62,257 bases of DNA from Planctomycetaceae bacterium (GCA_018660825.1 JABJJO010000064.1:1-62257); one strand, 5' to 3'. Shown: positions 34,789-45,719, counted from the stretch's first letter. The notes: generated by a model from the letters alone, not told the origin. Numbers and translations are program-made.

Positions 34789-37700
34789 CTATTCACGAAA
34801 AAGAAAACGATTGGAAGCGAGCACAGCATGACATAGTTGCGTCCACGCTGCCGACCGGGCTTTAGTAGCATCGGATGCGGCGATGAGATCCTGAGTGCAT
34901 TGTTCAAGAAAAGTCAGCGCGATCTCGATTTCATAATCCTCCGGCGGGCAGTTTACGGTCAGAAGGTAAAGGTGGTTAATGCGAGCCCGGTCGTCAGCAG
35001 GTTGGTGCTGCTGTAAACGTTCAGCTAACTTGGCGGCCTGCTGTTTCACGAAGGGAGCGTTCAGCAAGAACAGCGCCTGGGTTGCTACGGTGGTATTGGA
35101 TCGCGCACCGGTGATATCATTGGGGTGCGGGAAATCAAAAGCGCTGAGAATTTCAAGTTCACCCAATGGGCGTTCTCGCTTGAACGGCAGGTAGACGGAA
35201 CGACGGTTCTTGATGTATTCCGGAATATTTCCAGCCCAGGTTGGCGGATTTACTTTTCCTCCGAGACCCTTAATATTTCCCTTTAATTCCAGCCCAAGTG
35301 ATGATCCTCCGCGACTGGGATCCAGTTGCCCACTCGTCGCTAGCATCGCGTCTCGAATCGATTCGGCCGTCAATCGGCGACGCGGCATCTGCCAGAGCAG
35401 GCGATTATCAGGATCAAGTTTCGCTGATTTGACGTTATGTGTGGACGCCATCTGGTAAGTGCGCGACAACACCATCCGCCGTACGGTATTTCTCAAAGAC
35501 CATTTGTCATCCTCACGCAGGCGAACTGCAAGGAAATCGAGCAAATCGGGATGACTGGGTATTTCACCGTGGACACCAAAGTAATCCACGCTGCGGACCA
35601 ACCCCTTGCCAAACAGATGGTGCCAGATGCGGTTGACAAGGATTCGCGACGTGAGTGGATTGCTGGGATCCGTGAGCCAGTGCGCGAGTTGCAGACGACC
35701 GCTGGTTTGTTCTGGGATGTCGTTGAACTTTGAGACGGAAACGGCGCTGAGAAAACCACGGGGAACGATTTCGCCGAGTGATTGAAAGTCGCCTCGCTGG
35801 TAGATCGGACCGTCATGCGGCGTTTCAATGTCCCTGACGGCAAGTGCCTGTGCGGCACCCGGACGTGCCGATTCCAGGCGTTGAGTGAGACTTGACAGTT
35901 TGCGGTTGATGCCGGCGATGCGGGGGTTGTCAGAAGCGACAGCTGGACCGCTGTATATTTGCAGCGCAAGGTTCGGTTTGCCGCCCTCGTCCATATCGAC
36001 TACGTGCGAATGGTTTGTGCCTGTCCCCGCCCATCTCGGAATTGAACATTTGGCATAAACAGACAATCCGGTGCCGGCTTGCTTGCCCTGGATACTGCCG
36101 ACTTGGCATTTATCAAAATCTTCCACGAAGACAATTATTGAAGTACCAGATTCTTCGACCGTCAAGTTATCGATCGCACCGCCGAACCGACCGGTGTAAG
36201 CGCTTGAGGTGATGTGTAACTTCACGTCGCCTGTACCATCTCCGGTATAAACGAACGATACTGCTTTAAGCTTTTGAGCATCTTTTTCCCCTGACCAGGC
36301 ATCCGGTCGATGAACATGCCAGGCAAGCACCGTTCCGTCTTGGCGTAATATCTGCAACAACAGGCCCTCGCCGTTGGCGGTCGCCTGGGTTGCATCCGCC
36401 CAGACCGAAGGGGCTGCGGAGAACGAGACGCGATACTCGCGGCCTTCCCGATTGGCGCTGATTCCTGTTTCTAGAGTCACTGCATTTGCCTGAGTGTTGA
36501 CAGGCATTTTTGTAAATCTGAGTTCCTCGTCACCTCGTCGCAGGTCAGCAAGTTCGCCACGAAGTTGCTGTTGTTGTTTGCTAATAACTGTCACGAGTTG
36601 CTCGAACTCTTCGTCCGCTCCTGGCAGTTCTGGCAGATTCACGTGCGTGATCTGACTCCAGACACCTGGCCCGTCGTAGCTGGTGGTGAGTGTGCTGTGA
36701 AAGATGCCTGCCAAGGCGTAATAGTCGCGAGTGGGGATCGGATCGAACTTATGATCATGGCAGCGGGCACACGATATTGTCTGCCCAAGGAAGGTGCGAC
36801 CTATCTGGTCGATCTGATGATCAACAACGTCCGCGGCCAATTGCCCCTTAATATAATTCTGCAGCGTCCAGGGGCCGATCGCTAGGTAGCCCGTGGCAAT
36901 GATCTGTTCACGTTGCTGTCTGACGTTATCGTATGGCAGAAGATCGCCAGCGATTTGTTCGTGAATGAATCTATCCAGCGGTTTGTCGGAATTAAACGCT
37001 CGGATAACGTAGTCCCGATAACGCCAGGCATCACGGACCAGGACGTTGCCCGAAATGTCGGCTAGGTCGGCATAGCAGGACAGATCAAACCAGTGACGAG
37101 CCCAGTGATCTCCAAATCCGGGCGATTTAAGCAGGCGGTCGACGACATTTTCGTATGCTTGTTCGGAAGGGTCGCTAATAAATGATTCGATTTCCGCTGG
37201 CGTTGGTGGCAACCCCGTGAGGTCGAACGTCACCCGCCGCAGTAACGTATAACGTTCGGCAGCGCCGGCCGGATTGAGCCCCTTTTTTTCGAGTTTCGCC
37301 AGAATAAAGGCATCGAGGTCATCCCGCGGCCATTTTTTGTCTTTCACGGTGGGGGTATCTGGTTTCGAAATCGGCTGCAGGGCCCAGAGTTTTGCAGGAT
37401 CGATTTCAGGTGTTTTCGAATCGCGGGGATCAGGCGCCCCCATCGCGATCCATTTTTCCAGTAGTGCGATTTGGTTGGCCGGTAGTTTCTCCTGGGGCGG
37501 CATTTCGTAGTTTTCGTAGCGAACGGCTTCTATTAAGAGGCTTTCCCTAGGCTTGCCGGGAATGATCGCGGTTCCTTCGTTTCCGCCTTTTGTCCAACCG
37601 TGGCGGGAGTCAAGTACCAACCCGCCTTTCGCCTTACCGGTCTCATGGCTGTGGCATGGATAACAACTGCGTTTGAGGATCGGTGCGATTTGCTTTTCAA

Positions 37701-37830
37701 AGAACTTGATTTCTCTGGCGCTGGCTGCCTGTTCTATACTCTCGACAACCGGTTTGTCCTGTGCATCGTTGAATGCGCATAGAAAAAATACGATTAGGAA
37801 TATCGAGGAAGTTGTTGGTTTGCAAATCAT
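34789..37830 (-). CDS. Planctomycete cytochrome-c protein (PSD1: c-type heme, DUF1549, DUF1553)
   Basis: Large exported protein. Signal peptide at residues 1-24. Heme motif CYPCH (C56, C59, H60) with the later axial-type Met in YEMPP. DUF1549 follows (DLDAFILAKLEKKGLN through RCHDHKFDPI), then a beta-rich insertion of about 200 residues (about 440-640) resembling a concanavalin/LamG-like fold, then DUF1553 (LTSRILVNRIWHHLFGKGL through TVATQALFLLN). A second CARCHDH lies in DUF1549. Physiological role unproven; often found in polysaccharide-utilisation contexts. Its ATG overlaps the gntR stop (37827-37830). Confidence 0.93.
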   Translation of the reverse strand: MICKPTTSSIFLIVFFLCAFNDAQDKPVVESIEQAASAREIKFFEKQIAPILKRSCYPCHSHETGKAKGGLVLDSRHGWTKGGNEGTAIIPGKPRESLLIEAVRYENYEMPPQEKLPANQIALLEKWIAMGAPDPRDSKTPEIDPAKLWALQPISKPDTPTVKDKKWPRDDLDAFILAKLEKKGLNPAGAAERYTLLRRVTFDLTGLPPTPAEIESFISDPSEQAYENVVDRLLKSPGFGDHWARHWFDLSCYADLADISGNVLVRDAWRYRDYVIRAFNSDKPLDRFIHEQIAGDLLPYDNVRQQREQIIATGYLAIGPWTLQNYIKGQLAADVVDHQIDQIGRTFLGQTISCARCHDHKFDPIPTRDYYALAGIFHSTLTTSYDGPGVWSQITHVNLPELPGADEEFEQLVTVISKQQQQLRGELADLRRGDEELRFTKMPVNTQANAVTLETGISANREGREYRVSFSAAPSVWADATQATANGEGLLLQILRQDGTVLAWHVHRPDAWSGEKDAQKLKAVSFVYTGDGTGDVKLHITSSAYTGRFGGAIDNLTVEESGTSIIVFVEDFDKCQVGSIQGKQAGTGLSVYAKCSIPRWAGTGTNHSHVVDMDEGGKPNLALQIYSGPAVASDNPRIAGINRKLSSLTQRLESARPGAAQALAVRDIETPHDGPIYQRGDFQSLGEIVPRGFLSAVSVSKFNDIPEQTSGRLQLAHWLTDPSNPLTSRILVNRIWHHLFGKGLVRSVDYFGVHGEIPSHPDLLDFLAVRLREDDKWSLRNTVRRMVLSRTYQMASTHNVKSAKLDPDNRLLWQMPRRRLTAESIRDAMLATSGQLDPSRGGSSLGLELKGNIKGLGGKVNPPTWAGNIPEYIKNRRSVYLPFKRERPLGELEILSAFDFPHPNDITGARSNTTVATQALFLLNAPFVKQQAAKLAERLQQHQPADDRARINHLYLLTVNCPPEDYEIEIALTFLEQCTQDLIAASDATKARSAAWTQLCHAVLASNRFLFRE

Positions 37831-38597
37831 GAGGCGCTCCCTGCGGTCCGAACACCGTTCATTGTCGGCGGCTCTCGCAACTCATTCAGCAGGCTGTTGT
37901 AGGCCACCTGGATATGGTCTTGCATTTCAGCCTGTGCCTGTGCGGCATCCCCCGCTACTAGGGCCGAGTAGATCCGCGAATGTGATCTGTTCGCTGCCGC
38001 ACGTTGGTTTTTGAGCCAACGTATACGATCTAGGTAAGGACGGACTTCGTGCAGTAGGCTCCTGAGCAATGAGGTCATCACGGAGTTTCCGGAAAGCCGT
38101 CCAATCTCCAGATGAAACTCGACGTCCAATTTTGCGTATTCAGGAGATTCGATTTCCAACGGAATGTCAGACATGTCGGCAAGAATTCCCCGGAGCCGAA
38201 ATAGTTCCGATAAATCCCGCCGCTGAGCCGCTTTCGCAACCATCGTCATTTCCAGCGTTTCTCGGGTTTCTAGGATGTGAAATAGATTCTGGTCGCCCTG
38301 TCTGAGGACGTTTTCTAGGTTGTCACCGAGGCGTTCCCCAATCGACTGCCATTCATGGGGATCGGCGTTCGGCTGCACGATCGCACCAACACGTGGAAGC
38401 ACCTTTATCAGCCCCTTTGCCTGAACCGTCAGCAGCGCATCCCGCACAGCACTTGCCTTGACGCCAAACTGTACCGCCAGTTCCCGAATCGGAGGTAACC
38501 GGTCACCAGCGGACAAATTGTTGGTGACAATCAGATCTCCCAATCGACGGACAATGTTGGTTTCGAGTGTTTCAGTTGTTTCGTTTGCCGTACTCAT
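37827..38597 (-). CDS. GntR/FadR-family transcriptional regulator (FCD domain)
   Basis: Probable local regulator. N-terminal winged HTH with LSAGDRLPPIRELAVQFGVKASAVRDALLTVQAKGLI; C-terminal all-helical FCD ligand domain (about 85-235) with metal-type residues D and H in LDVEFHLEIGRLSGN and later SHSRIYSALVAGD. Start ATG 38597 has GGGGGA six bases upstream; ATG 38609 is the alternative. It is the first gene of a minus-strand run: gntR, PSD1, DUF1501, ALDH, aldolase-cupin. FCD regulators typically respond to small carboxylates such as sugar acids, which fits the ALDH and aldolase. Confidence 0.9.
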   Translation of the reverse strand: MSTANETTETLETNIVRRLGDLIVTNNLSAGDRLPPIRELAVQFGVKASAVRDALLTVQAKGLIKVLPRVGAIVQPNADPHEWQSIGERLGDNLENVLRQGDQNLFHILETRETLEMTMVAKAAQRRDLSELFRLRGILADMSDIPLEIESPEYAKLDVEFHLEIGRLSGNSVMTSLLRSLLHEVRPYLDRIRWLKNQRAAANRSHSRIYSALVAGDAAQAQAEMQDHIQVAYNSLLNELREPPTMNGVRTAGSAS

Positions 38598-38975
38598 TTT
38601 GTCCCCCATGTCCTGAAAATATGGTTAATCTATCAAGATCGGACGAGCCCAAGTATTGCCTGGTCGCTATTTTGGTTTTGTTTCCATTGATTATCAGGCA
38701 CTTCGTTGATTATCAGAATCGGTGAATGTGATTAACACATATCTGATTTTGTTTGTCAAGTATTCGTGGTAGTGAAATGTTATTCGAGTTTAATGCGGGC
38801 AGTTGGTTGCTTGCAGGTGCGGGGGACAAATACTCGCCATCTTATGGTTTTTGATGTTATCATGCAGCCTTTGGATTAACCTTGCCCCTTCTTTTTGTGA
38901 TACGCATTCGGACACGTGCGTTGACGTTTCACTTTTTAGTTACTCATGCCATTGGTTAAATGAAAGGATTAGTAG
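38598..38975. promoter_or_regulatory. Divergent control region between gntR and the exported esterase
   Basis: About 380 bases, no gene. Two direct repeats of TTGATTATCAG (38687-38697 and 38706-38716), start-to-start 19 bases. A perfect inverted repeat ATGTG-ATTAA-CACAT lies at 38726-38740, the size and spacing of a FadR/GntR-type operator. These sites are candidate targets of the adjacent regulator and could control both divergent directions. Confidence 0.5.
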
Positions 38976-39893
38976 ATGCACTTGAAAAGGCAGAAGCTTA
39001 ATTTGAAAAACTTTATTTCGTTGAAATTTGTTTTGTTGGTTTATTTGATTTCGGGGCTCGGTTTTCTCTCAGCGGCTGAACCTCCGCATCGTGTTTGGCC
39101 GGATCTTGCACCAGGCGAATCGGTTAACTCAACGGGACTACAATTACCTTCTCCGTCGCATTACGATCCACCGATTACGTTGATGGCGAAAGTCACGCAA
39201 CCCACCTTTACCGTTCATCCAGCCGCCGTGCCCAATGGGACCGGGGTGGTGATACTGCCTGGTGGCGGTTTTCACCGGGTGGTGCCTGACCTGGAAGGGA
39301 CAGAAACAGTGGACTTTCTAAATCAAATCGGAGTAACGGTGTTTGTCCTAAGTTATAGAACCAAAAACAGCCCCGAGGAATCCGGTTGGAAAAAACCCCT
39401 GCAGGATGCCCAGCGTACGATGGCTCTCATTCGAAACCGTGCAGCACAATGGGATCTCGACAAGGACAAAATCGGTTTGCTCGGATATTCCGCGGGGGGG
39501 CAGGTCGCCGCTCGGTTGTTAAGCTCCAATGGTAAGTTAGCCTACAAACCTGTCGATGATATCGACACCACAAAACATCGCCCGGATTTTTCGCTTTTGA
39601 TCTATCCCTGGGGAGTCTACGATGAGGATAGCGATGGATTAATCGACGGTGTCTCTGTTTCGAAAACCTATCCGCCTACATTTGTGGTTCATACTGACGA
39701 TGACAGGTCATCGTCGCTTGGTTCGGTTCTGATCTATGCCGGACTGAAGAAACGTGGGATCTCGGCGGAACTTCATGTCTATGGTAATGGCGGTCACGGT
39801 TACGGGGTGCGACCGCAGAAGAATTCGGAAATCTCAACATGGACGGGGCACGCCGGACGTTGGTTAGATCGGTGGATCAAAGGCAAGCATTAA
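38976..39893 (+). CDS. Exported alpha/beta hydrolase (esterase-like)
   Basis: Signal peptide at about residues 15-34 (LKFVLLVYLISGLGFLSAAE). Alpha/beta hydrolase of the BD-FAE/acetylxylan-esterase type: oxyanion region LPGGGF, nucleophile elbow GYSAGG with Ser 172, late Asp in HTDDDRSSS and His in GHGYG. Length 305. Probably removes acyl groups from carbohydrates outside the cytoplasm. First plus-strand gene of the accessory block. Confidence 0.85.
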   Translation: MHLKRQKLNLKNFISLKFVLLVYLISGLGFLSAAEPPHRVWPDLAPGESVNSTGLQLPSPSHYDPPITLMAKVTQPTFTVHPAAVPNGTGVVILPGGGFHRVVPDLEGTETVDFLNQIGVTVFVLSYRTKNSPEESGWKKPLQDAQRTMALIRNRAAQWDLDKDKIGLLGYSAGGQVAARLLSSNGKLAYKPVDDIDTTKHRPDFSLLIYPWGVYDEDSDGLIDGVSVSKTYPPTFVVHTDDDRSSSLGSVLIYAGLKKRGISAELHVYGNGGHGYGVRPQKNSEISTWTGHAGRWLDRWIKGKH

Positions 39894-40098
39894 GTACATA
39901 CACAGCAATTTCACGAATAGATTCAATCTGATAGAGAGACGTATCAAAAGCGGTGTACCGATTAGTCGTCCACACAACAATGATAAGTTGGGTTAACTTT
40001 GCTTGATGCGAGGGTTCTTTGTTTTTACTTTATTGTGGTTATACTGTGACTGTTGAACCCCAAATTTTCATCTAATACATCGTTTCCGTGGGAAGTCA

Positions 40099-42492
40099 AT
40101 GAAAACCAACGTAAGATTATTGGCCTGTCTGATATCCCTGCTCGTCTCGCCGGTCACCGCCGCCGATGCTATTACAGTACGCAAACCCAACATTGTCTTT
40201 ATTTTCGTTGATGATCAGGGTTATTATGACCTTGGTTGTTACGGTGCGACGGAAGTTGAGACGCCGAACATCGATGCCATGACCGCTGGCGGCGTTCGAT
40301 TCACGGATTATTACGCCGCAGCGCCGATCTGCAGTCCGTCTCGCGCGGGTTTATTGACGGGGTGTTACCCGCGTCGTGTGGGTAACGAGATCTGGGTGCA
40401 TCGGGCAGATTCGCCATCCGGTATACATCCTAACGAACTCACGATTGCCGAGTTGCTGAAGGACAACGGCTATGCGACCGCCTGCATCGGGAAATGGCAT
40501 CTTGGTTTTCACGAGCCGTTTCTGCCCCGCAATCAGGGTTTCGATTACTATTTTGGACTACTGCACAACCTTGACCCCGTCGAGATCGTTTATTTTGAGA
40601 AACAGGGAGGTGTCCCCCTGATGCGCAATGATGATGTTGTCAAGCGACCGGCCGATCCGACCGAACTAACTAAGGTTTACACCGACGAGGCAATTCAGTT
40701 TATCGAGAAGAACCGGGAAGGACCGTTTTTTCTTTATTTGCCGCATACCATGCTTCACCATCCGCTGGGGGTGAGCGAGGAATTTGCGGGCAGCTCAGAC
40801 TGGGGCGAATATGGTGATGCCATTCAGGAACTCGACCACAACGTCGGCCGAATTTTTGATTCACTGAAAAAGCTGAAAATAGACGACGACACGATAGTCA
40901 TCTATGCTTCGGATAATGGTCGCGGGCCGGGGCGAACACCCCAACAGAAGATTAGGGGACGCAAGCTATCGACCTACGAAGGCGGCATTCGCGTCCCGGC
41001 AATCGCCTGGGGTCCCGGACTGGGCGTGCAGGCCGGCGGGGAGTCGTCGGCAGTCGTGCGTGCGATGGATTGGTATCCAACGCTCGCCACGTTCGCTGGA
41101 ATCCAGGTTCCCACAGGCCGCGTGATTGACGGCCGCGATATTAGCCCACTTCTTAAGGGAGAGACCAAGATTGTGCCGCCGCCTGGGATGAAAAAATCAC
41201 TCAACGCGTCGGTACCGCTTCGGCGTAGCTGGAATCCGCCGGGCGAGTGGGCTCCCTTAATTCATCGCAACGAATACAACGACGCTTTCTTTTACCACGG
41301 CAGTCACGGCGCATTGGCCGCTGTACGCTGGCGTAACTGGAAACTTTATTTGAATCCCAGCCTCCAGTTGTACGATCTTGCGGAGGATCCTGCGGAATCC
41401 AAACTGGTGCGCAATCAGGAAATTAGCCGCAAACTGCGTGGCATGGCGGTCCTGTTTCAGGAGGAAATGCGACTCGATGCAAGACCGGCAGGTAAGGCTC
41501 CAGCGCAACCTAGGGCCGATGGACGCACTGAGATTTCCCAAGGGACGTTGGAAAGTCTGGATGTGAAACGGAATGTGACTTACGCACGCTATGGGGATCG
41601 CACGCTTGAAATGGATATTTATCGTCCGCGGGGTGTTTGGGGGGAGTTGCCCGCGGTAGTTTGTATTCATGGTGGTGGTTGGGCCAATGGGAATCGAAAC
41701 AATCATGAAATAATCGCACAGGCGCTCGCAGCGCGGGGGTACGTCGCCGCGACAATTTCGTACCGTCTGAGTGGTGAGGCGCCCTTTCCGGCAGCGATCC
41801 ACGATTGCAAAGCGGCAGTCAGATTCCTGCGGGCAAATTCGAAAAAGTACGGGATCGACGCTAAACATATTGGAGCCATCGGGTTATCCGCGGGCGGGCA
41901 CCTGACGGCGTTGCTCGCGACGTCGGCTGGTGTCAAGGAACTTGAAGGTGAAGGTGGAAATGCAGCTTTCAGCAGTGCGATACAGGCGGCAGTGCCGATG
42001 GGCGCGCAGACAGACTTGCTTTCCGCGAGGACGAAGGAGATTTCTGCAATCGAGGATCGCGGTAAAATCTGGAGACAGTTTCTCAGCGGTGCGCAGGAGG
42101 ACAAACCGGCAACGTATCGTCTGGCTTCGCCGCTGTATCACCTCGATAAGGATGACCCGCCTTGCTCGTTTCTTTCAGGGGAAAATGATGATCCCAGTAC
42201 GCATGCTATAGCATTTCGCCGACAAATGGAGAAGTTTAATATCGTGTCGGAATTAACGGTGATTAAGGATGCGCCGCATCCGTTTCTGAGGAAACAAATT
42301 TGGTTTGATGAGATGATCGAAACGACGGACGCGTTCTTTATCAACCAGTTGAAGAATCCGAAGCCGCCGCTGCGAGAAACGGGCAGAATACGAGGTGAGT
42401 TTCCGGGTTCGCTGGCCCGTTACCAAGGGGGGAACCTAACCGTTAGTGGCGCTCGTATCGTTTTGGATGCTTTTCATATTTACATCGAGTAA
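40099..42492 (+). CDS. Exported sulfatase fused to a carbohydrate esterase
   Basis: Two catalytic domains in one secreted protein of 797 residues. Signal peptide 1-22. Residues about 28-455 are a formylglycine sulfatase: metal pair D38/D39, CSPSR with the C78 to be modified to formylglycine, GKWHLG, and the ASDNG metal motif. Residues about 495-745 are an alpha/beta hydrolase of the BD-FAE type: IHGGGWANG, elbow GLSAGG with Ser 597, and a late DAPHPF His. All catalytic residues appear intact in both halves. Suggests one enzyme that desulfates and deacylates the same polymer. A 45-residue tail ends the protein; the next gene starts 7 bases later. Confidence 0.88.
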   Translation: MKTNVRLLACLISLLVSPVTAADAITVRKPNIVFIFVDDQGYYDLGCYGATEVETPNIDAMTAGGVRFTDYYAAAPICSPSRAGLLTGCYPRRVGNEIWVHRADSPSGIHPNELTIAELLKDNGYATACIGKWHLGFHEPFLPRNQGFDYYFGLLHNLDPVEIVYFEKQGGVPLMRNDDVVKRPADPTELTKVYTDEAIQFIEKNREGPFFLYLPHTMLHHPLGVSEEFAGSSDWGEYGDAIQELDHNVGRIFDSLKKLKIDDDTIVIYASDNGRGPGRTPQQKIRGRKLSTYEGGIRVPAIAWGPGLGVQAGGESSAVVRAMDWYPTLATFAGIQVPTGRVIDGRDISPLLKGETKIVPPPGMKKSLNASVPLRRSWNPPGEWAPLIHRNEYNDAFFYHGSHGALAAVRWRNWKLYLNPSLQLYDLAEDPAESKLVRNQEISRKLRGMAVLFQEEMRLDARPAGKAPAQPRADGRTEISQGTLESLDVKRNVTYARYGDRTLEMDIYRPRGVWGELPAVVCIHGGGWANGNRNNHEIIAQALAARGYVAATISYRLSGEAPFPAAIHDCKAAVRFLRANSKKYGIDAKHIGAIGLSAGGHLTALLATSAGVKELEGEGGNAAFSSAIQAAVPMGAQTDLLSARTKEISAIEDRGKIWRQFLSGAQEDKPATYRLASPLYHLDKDDPPCSFLSGENDDPSTHAIAFRRQMEKFNIVSELTVIKDAPHPFLRKQIWFDEMIETTDAFFINQLKNPKPPLRETGRIRGEFPGSLARYQGGNLTVSGARIVLDAFHIYIE

Positions 42493-42499
42493 CCATTCC

Positions 42500-44262
42500 A
42501 TGAAAAAAACGGCACTCCTGCTGATCTGGTTTCTTGCTAGCCTGCCAACAGAACTTATTTACTCCACGCAACCCAACGTTGTCGTGTTCCTCGCAGATGA
42601 TCAGGGCTGGGGGGATCTTAGTGCTAGCGGCAATAAGAATTTGGTAACGCCGAATATCGATTCACTGGCTCGTGACGGTGCCTCTTTGGAAAATTTCTAT
42701 GTGTGCCGAGTTTGTGCTCCTACGCGGGCCGAGTTCCTGACGGGGCGATATTATCCGCGGACGGGAGTCAGCGGTGTTAGTAGTGGTGAAGGGCGGTTGA
42801 ATTATGATGAGACTACGGTCGCAGATTTATTGAAGCGGGCTGGTTACGTCACCGGCTGTTTTGGTAAGTGCACAATGGGACACAGCCTCCCTATCACCCG
42901 AATAACCGAGGCTTCGACGAATTTTATGGTTTTACATCCGGTCACTGGGGTCATTACTTCAGCCCGCCGCTGGATCACAACGGAGAACATGTTCGTGGCA
43001 ACGGATTTGTTGTCGACGACTTCACCGACCATGCTCTGGCCTTTATCGAAGCAAATCAGCGGCGACCGTTCTTTTGCTATATACCTTACAATACGCCGCA
43101 CTCACCGATGATGGTACCCGATCGGTTTTATGCGAAGTTCGACGGTAAGGATCCGGTAATGCGTCATCGTGATGTGCAACGCGAAGATGTGATGATGACT
43201 CGTGCAGCGCTTGCAATGTGCGAGAATATTGATTGGAACGTGGGGCGAATCCTGCAGAAGCTCGACCAGCTTGATCTTCGCGAAAACACTATCGTGATCT
43301 ACTTTTCCGACAACGGCCCCAATTCATTCCGCTGGAATGGCGGAATGAAAGGACGTAAAGGTTCCATCGACGAAGGAGGATTGCGTTCTCCCTTCTTCAT
43401 TCGCTGGCCCCAGTAAATCCAACCTGAGAGGACCATTCCACAGATAAGCGGAGCGATCGATCTGTTGCCTACCCTGTTGGATCTCACGGGTGTCCCACTG
43501 CGTATTAACAAGCGGAAGCCTCTGGATGGTCGGAGTCTCAGTCCCTTATTGCTTGGCGATTCAGGCGAGTGGGAACCGCGGTCGTTGTTCTCTATCAAGG
43601 AAAACCAAGTCAGCGTACGGACTCAAAAATTCCGACTTGACGCAACCGGAAAACTGTTTGACATCGAATCTGATCCCGGACAGCGGATTGATATTGCCGC
43701 TCAACATGCTGAATTGACGGCAGAATTAGATCTACTGGCGAAGAAACATAACGCTGCGATGCAGAGGCATTTCAAAGCAAATGTAAATCGTCCATTTACA
43801 GTCGGCTATGGCGTGTCCACCACATTGACTGCGCGTGACGGTGTCGGTCATGGCACGATCCAGCGCAGTTCGAAGGCGCCAAACAACTCGTTCTTCACCA
43901 ACTGGACCCAATCCGATGATTTTATCACCTGGAATGTCGACATCGGCAAAACAGGTCAGTACGAAGTTATTGTGTATTACACCTGTGCCTCTGAAAACGA
44001 AGGCGCGACGCTGCAGTTATCAATCACGGATGGTGCTGCGACAAAAGCGATCGTTAACGAGGTATTTGATCCGCCGCTGTACGACAAATCCAAGGAACGC
44101 GTCCTGAAATCACACTACTTTGTGAAAGACTTCAAACCGCTAAGTCTGGGAACGCTCCAGTTGAAAAAAGGCAAAGGAATTCTCAGGCTAGAGGCGGGCG
44201 ACATAAAAGGTCAGCAAGTGATCGACGTACACTCGGTCGATTTGCTACTGAGTAATCAATAG
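42500..44262 (+). pseudogene. Sulfatase pseudogene (frameshift and premature stop)
   Basis: Formylglycine sulfatase gene with two lesions. Start ATG 42500 gives a signal peptide and [16 protein letters not shown] is the formylglycine site. At about 42867 the expected GKWHNG reads GKC-T because one base is missing (AAGTGCAC in place of AAGTGGCAC); homology continues in another frame ([20 protein letters not shown]). At 43414-43416 a TAA interrupts WPQ-IQPERTIPQ in that frame, consistent with a Lys codon changed to stop. The rest, to 44262, is intact and ends with a beta-rich carbohydrate-binding-like domain. Two independent lesions favour a real pseudogene over a single read error. Confidence 0.82.
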
Positions 44263-44344
44263 AAAACAGTTAATCAATCTGGTCGTCGAAAAAATATACT
44301 TTCAGCTTCATAGGGATCCGATATGCAGGCCGGCAATTCGACGC

Positions 44345-45532
44345 TTACTCGTCGTCAAGCAGTTCCACCGCGGCAAACGTCTTGCCCTCTAGCATGGCGA
44401 GACTCGCGCCGCCTCCAGTACTGACATGGGATACTTGGTCGGCGAACCCAAGTTGTTCGATGGCCGCTGCACTGTCACCACCCCCGATAATGCTAATGGC
44501 ATCGCTGGCCGCAATCGCTTCGGCGACGCGGCGCGTCCCCGCGTCAAAGGGCGGCATTTCACACACGCCCATCGGACCGTTCCAGACAACGGTACCCGCG
44601 TTGGCTAACAATCCCGCATACTTATCGGCAGTTTCAGGACCGATATCCAATCCTTCAAATTCGTCGGAGATCGCGCCAAACAATACAACTTCTTTATTGC
44701 AATCCGCTGAAAAGTCATCACCGCAATGCGTATCCACTGGTAATACCAATACGTCTCCGCCACGTTCCAAAAGATCAGCTGCTAAATCGACTTTGTCCGG
44801 TTCAACTAAACTCTTGCCAACTTCTCCGCCGCGAGCCAAAGCGAACGTATATGCCATTGCCCCGCCAATCAAAATGTGGTCACAAACATCTAGCAACTTA
44901 TTAATCACCATGATCTTATCGGAGACTTTAGCGCCGCCTAATATTGCGATAAACGGACGTTTGGGCGACTCAATCGCGGCGGATAAATATCTGATTTCTT
45001 TTTCGACAAGCAACCCAACAACGCGGGGCTTATCCGCCATTGCTTGTGGCACGGCGACCATGGAAGCGTGTTCACGATGACACGTGCCAAAAGCATCATT
45101 GCAGTACACGTCGCCAAAATTGGCGAGTTTTTCCGCAAACTCCCTATCGCCCGATTTTTCCGCTGGGTCAAATCGCAAATTTTCGAGAACGACAACTCCA
45201 CCATTAACAAGTTGTGATACTTTGGCGTTTGCATCGTCGCCAACTGTGTCGCTGGCCATCGCAACATTCTGACCGAGAAGTTCTCCTAATCGCTTAGCAA
45301 CTGGAGTTAAACTGAACCGCCCGTCATCGTCATTACCTTGTGGACGACCGAGATGACTCATCAATACTAGGCTACCGCCACGTTGCAGCACCGAATGAAT
45401 CGAAGGTAACGCCATTTCAATACGACGGTCATCGGTAATTTCACCTGAGGCGGTTAATGGCACGTTGAAATCAACTCGCAGCAAGACTCGTTTTCCGGCG
45501 ACATCTATTTGTGTTATCGATTGCTTAGTCAT
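44345..45532 (-). CDS. pgk: Phosphoglycerate kinase
   Basis: Glycolytic kinase making ATP from 1,3-bisphosphoglycerate. RVDFNVPL near the start, [28 protein letters not shown], a C-terminal nucleotide site with [14 protein letters not shown] and [13 protein letters not shown]. Length 395. Marks the return to core genome right of the accessory block; stands alone without gap. Confidence 0.97.
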   Translation of the reverse strand: MTKQSITQIDVAGKRVLLRVDFNVPLTASGEITDDRRIEMALPSIHSVLQRGGSLVLMSHLGRPQGNDDDGRFSLTPVAKRLGELLGQNVAMASDTVGDDANAKVSQLVNGGVVVLENLRFDPAEKSGDREFAEKLANFGDVYCNDAFGTCHREHASMVAVPQAMADKPRVVGLLVEKEIRYLSAAIESPKRPFIAILGGAKVSDKIMVINKLLDVCDHILIGGAMAYTFALARGGEVGKSLVEPDKVDLAADLLERGGDVLVLPVDTHCGDDFSADCNKEVVLFGAISDEFEGLDIGPETADKYAGLLANAGTVVWNGPMGVCEMPPFDAGTRRVAEAIAASDAISIIGGGDSAAAIEQLGFADQVSHVSTGGGASLAMLEGKTFAAVELLDDE

Positions 45533-45719
45533 GTCATCCCTGTGGTTGTTAGTTGAATCTCAAACTATCTATTGTGTCGCCGTCTTGTGGATTTGGCTAG
45601 ACCGTTGTGCAGGACGTATTGGCGCCAAGTTTATGGTGTAATTGCGTTGCCAAACTGGTAGCGACAATGTTAAAGTCTCTGCATCTTAGTCGAATGTATT
45701 AAAGGAGCTGTTGTCTTAG

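Noticed and set aside
42446-43416. Two overlapping intact sulfatase-like genes
   Set aside because: They are pieces of one gene in two frames; the missing base restores a standard GKWHNG sulfatase motif, so it is a single broken gene.
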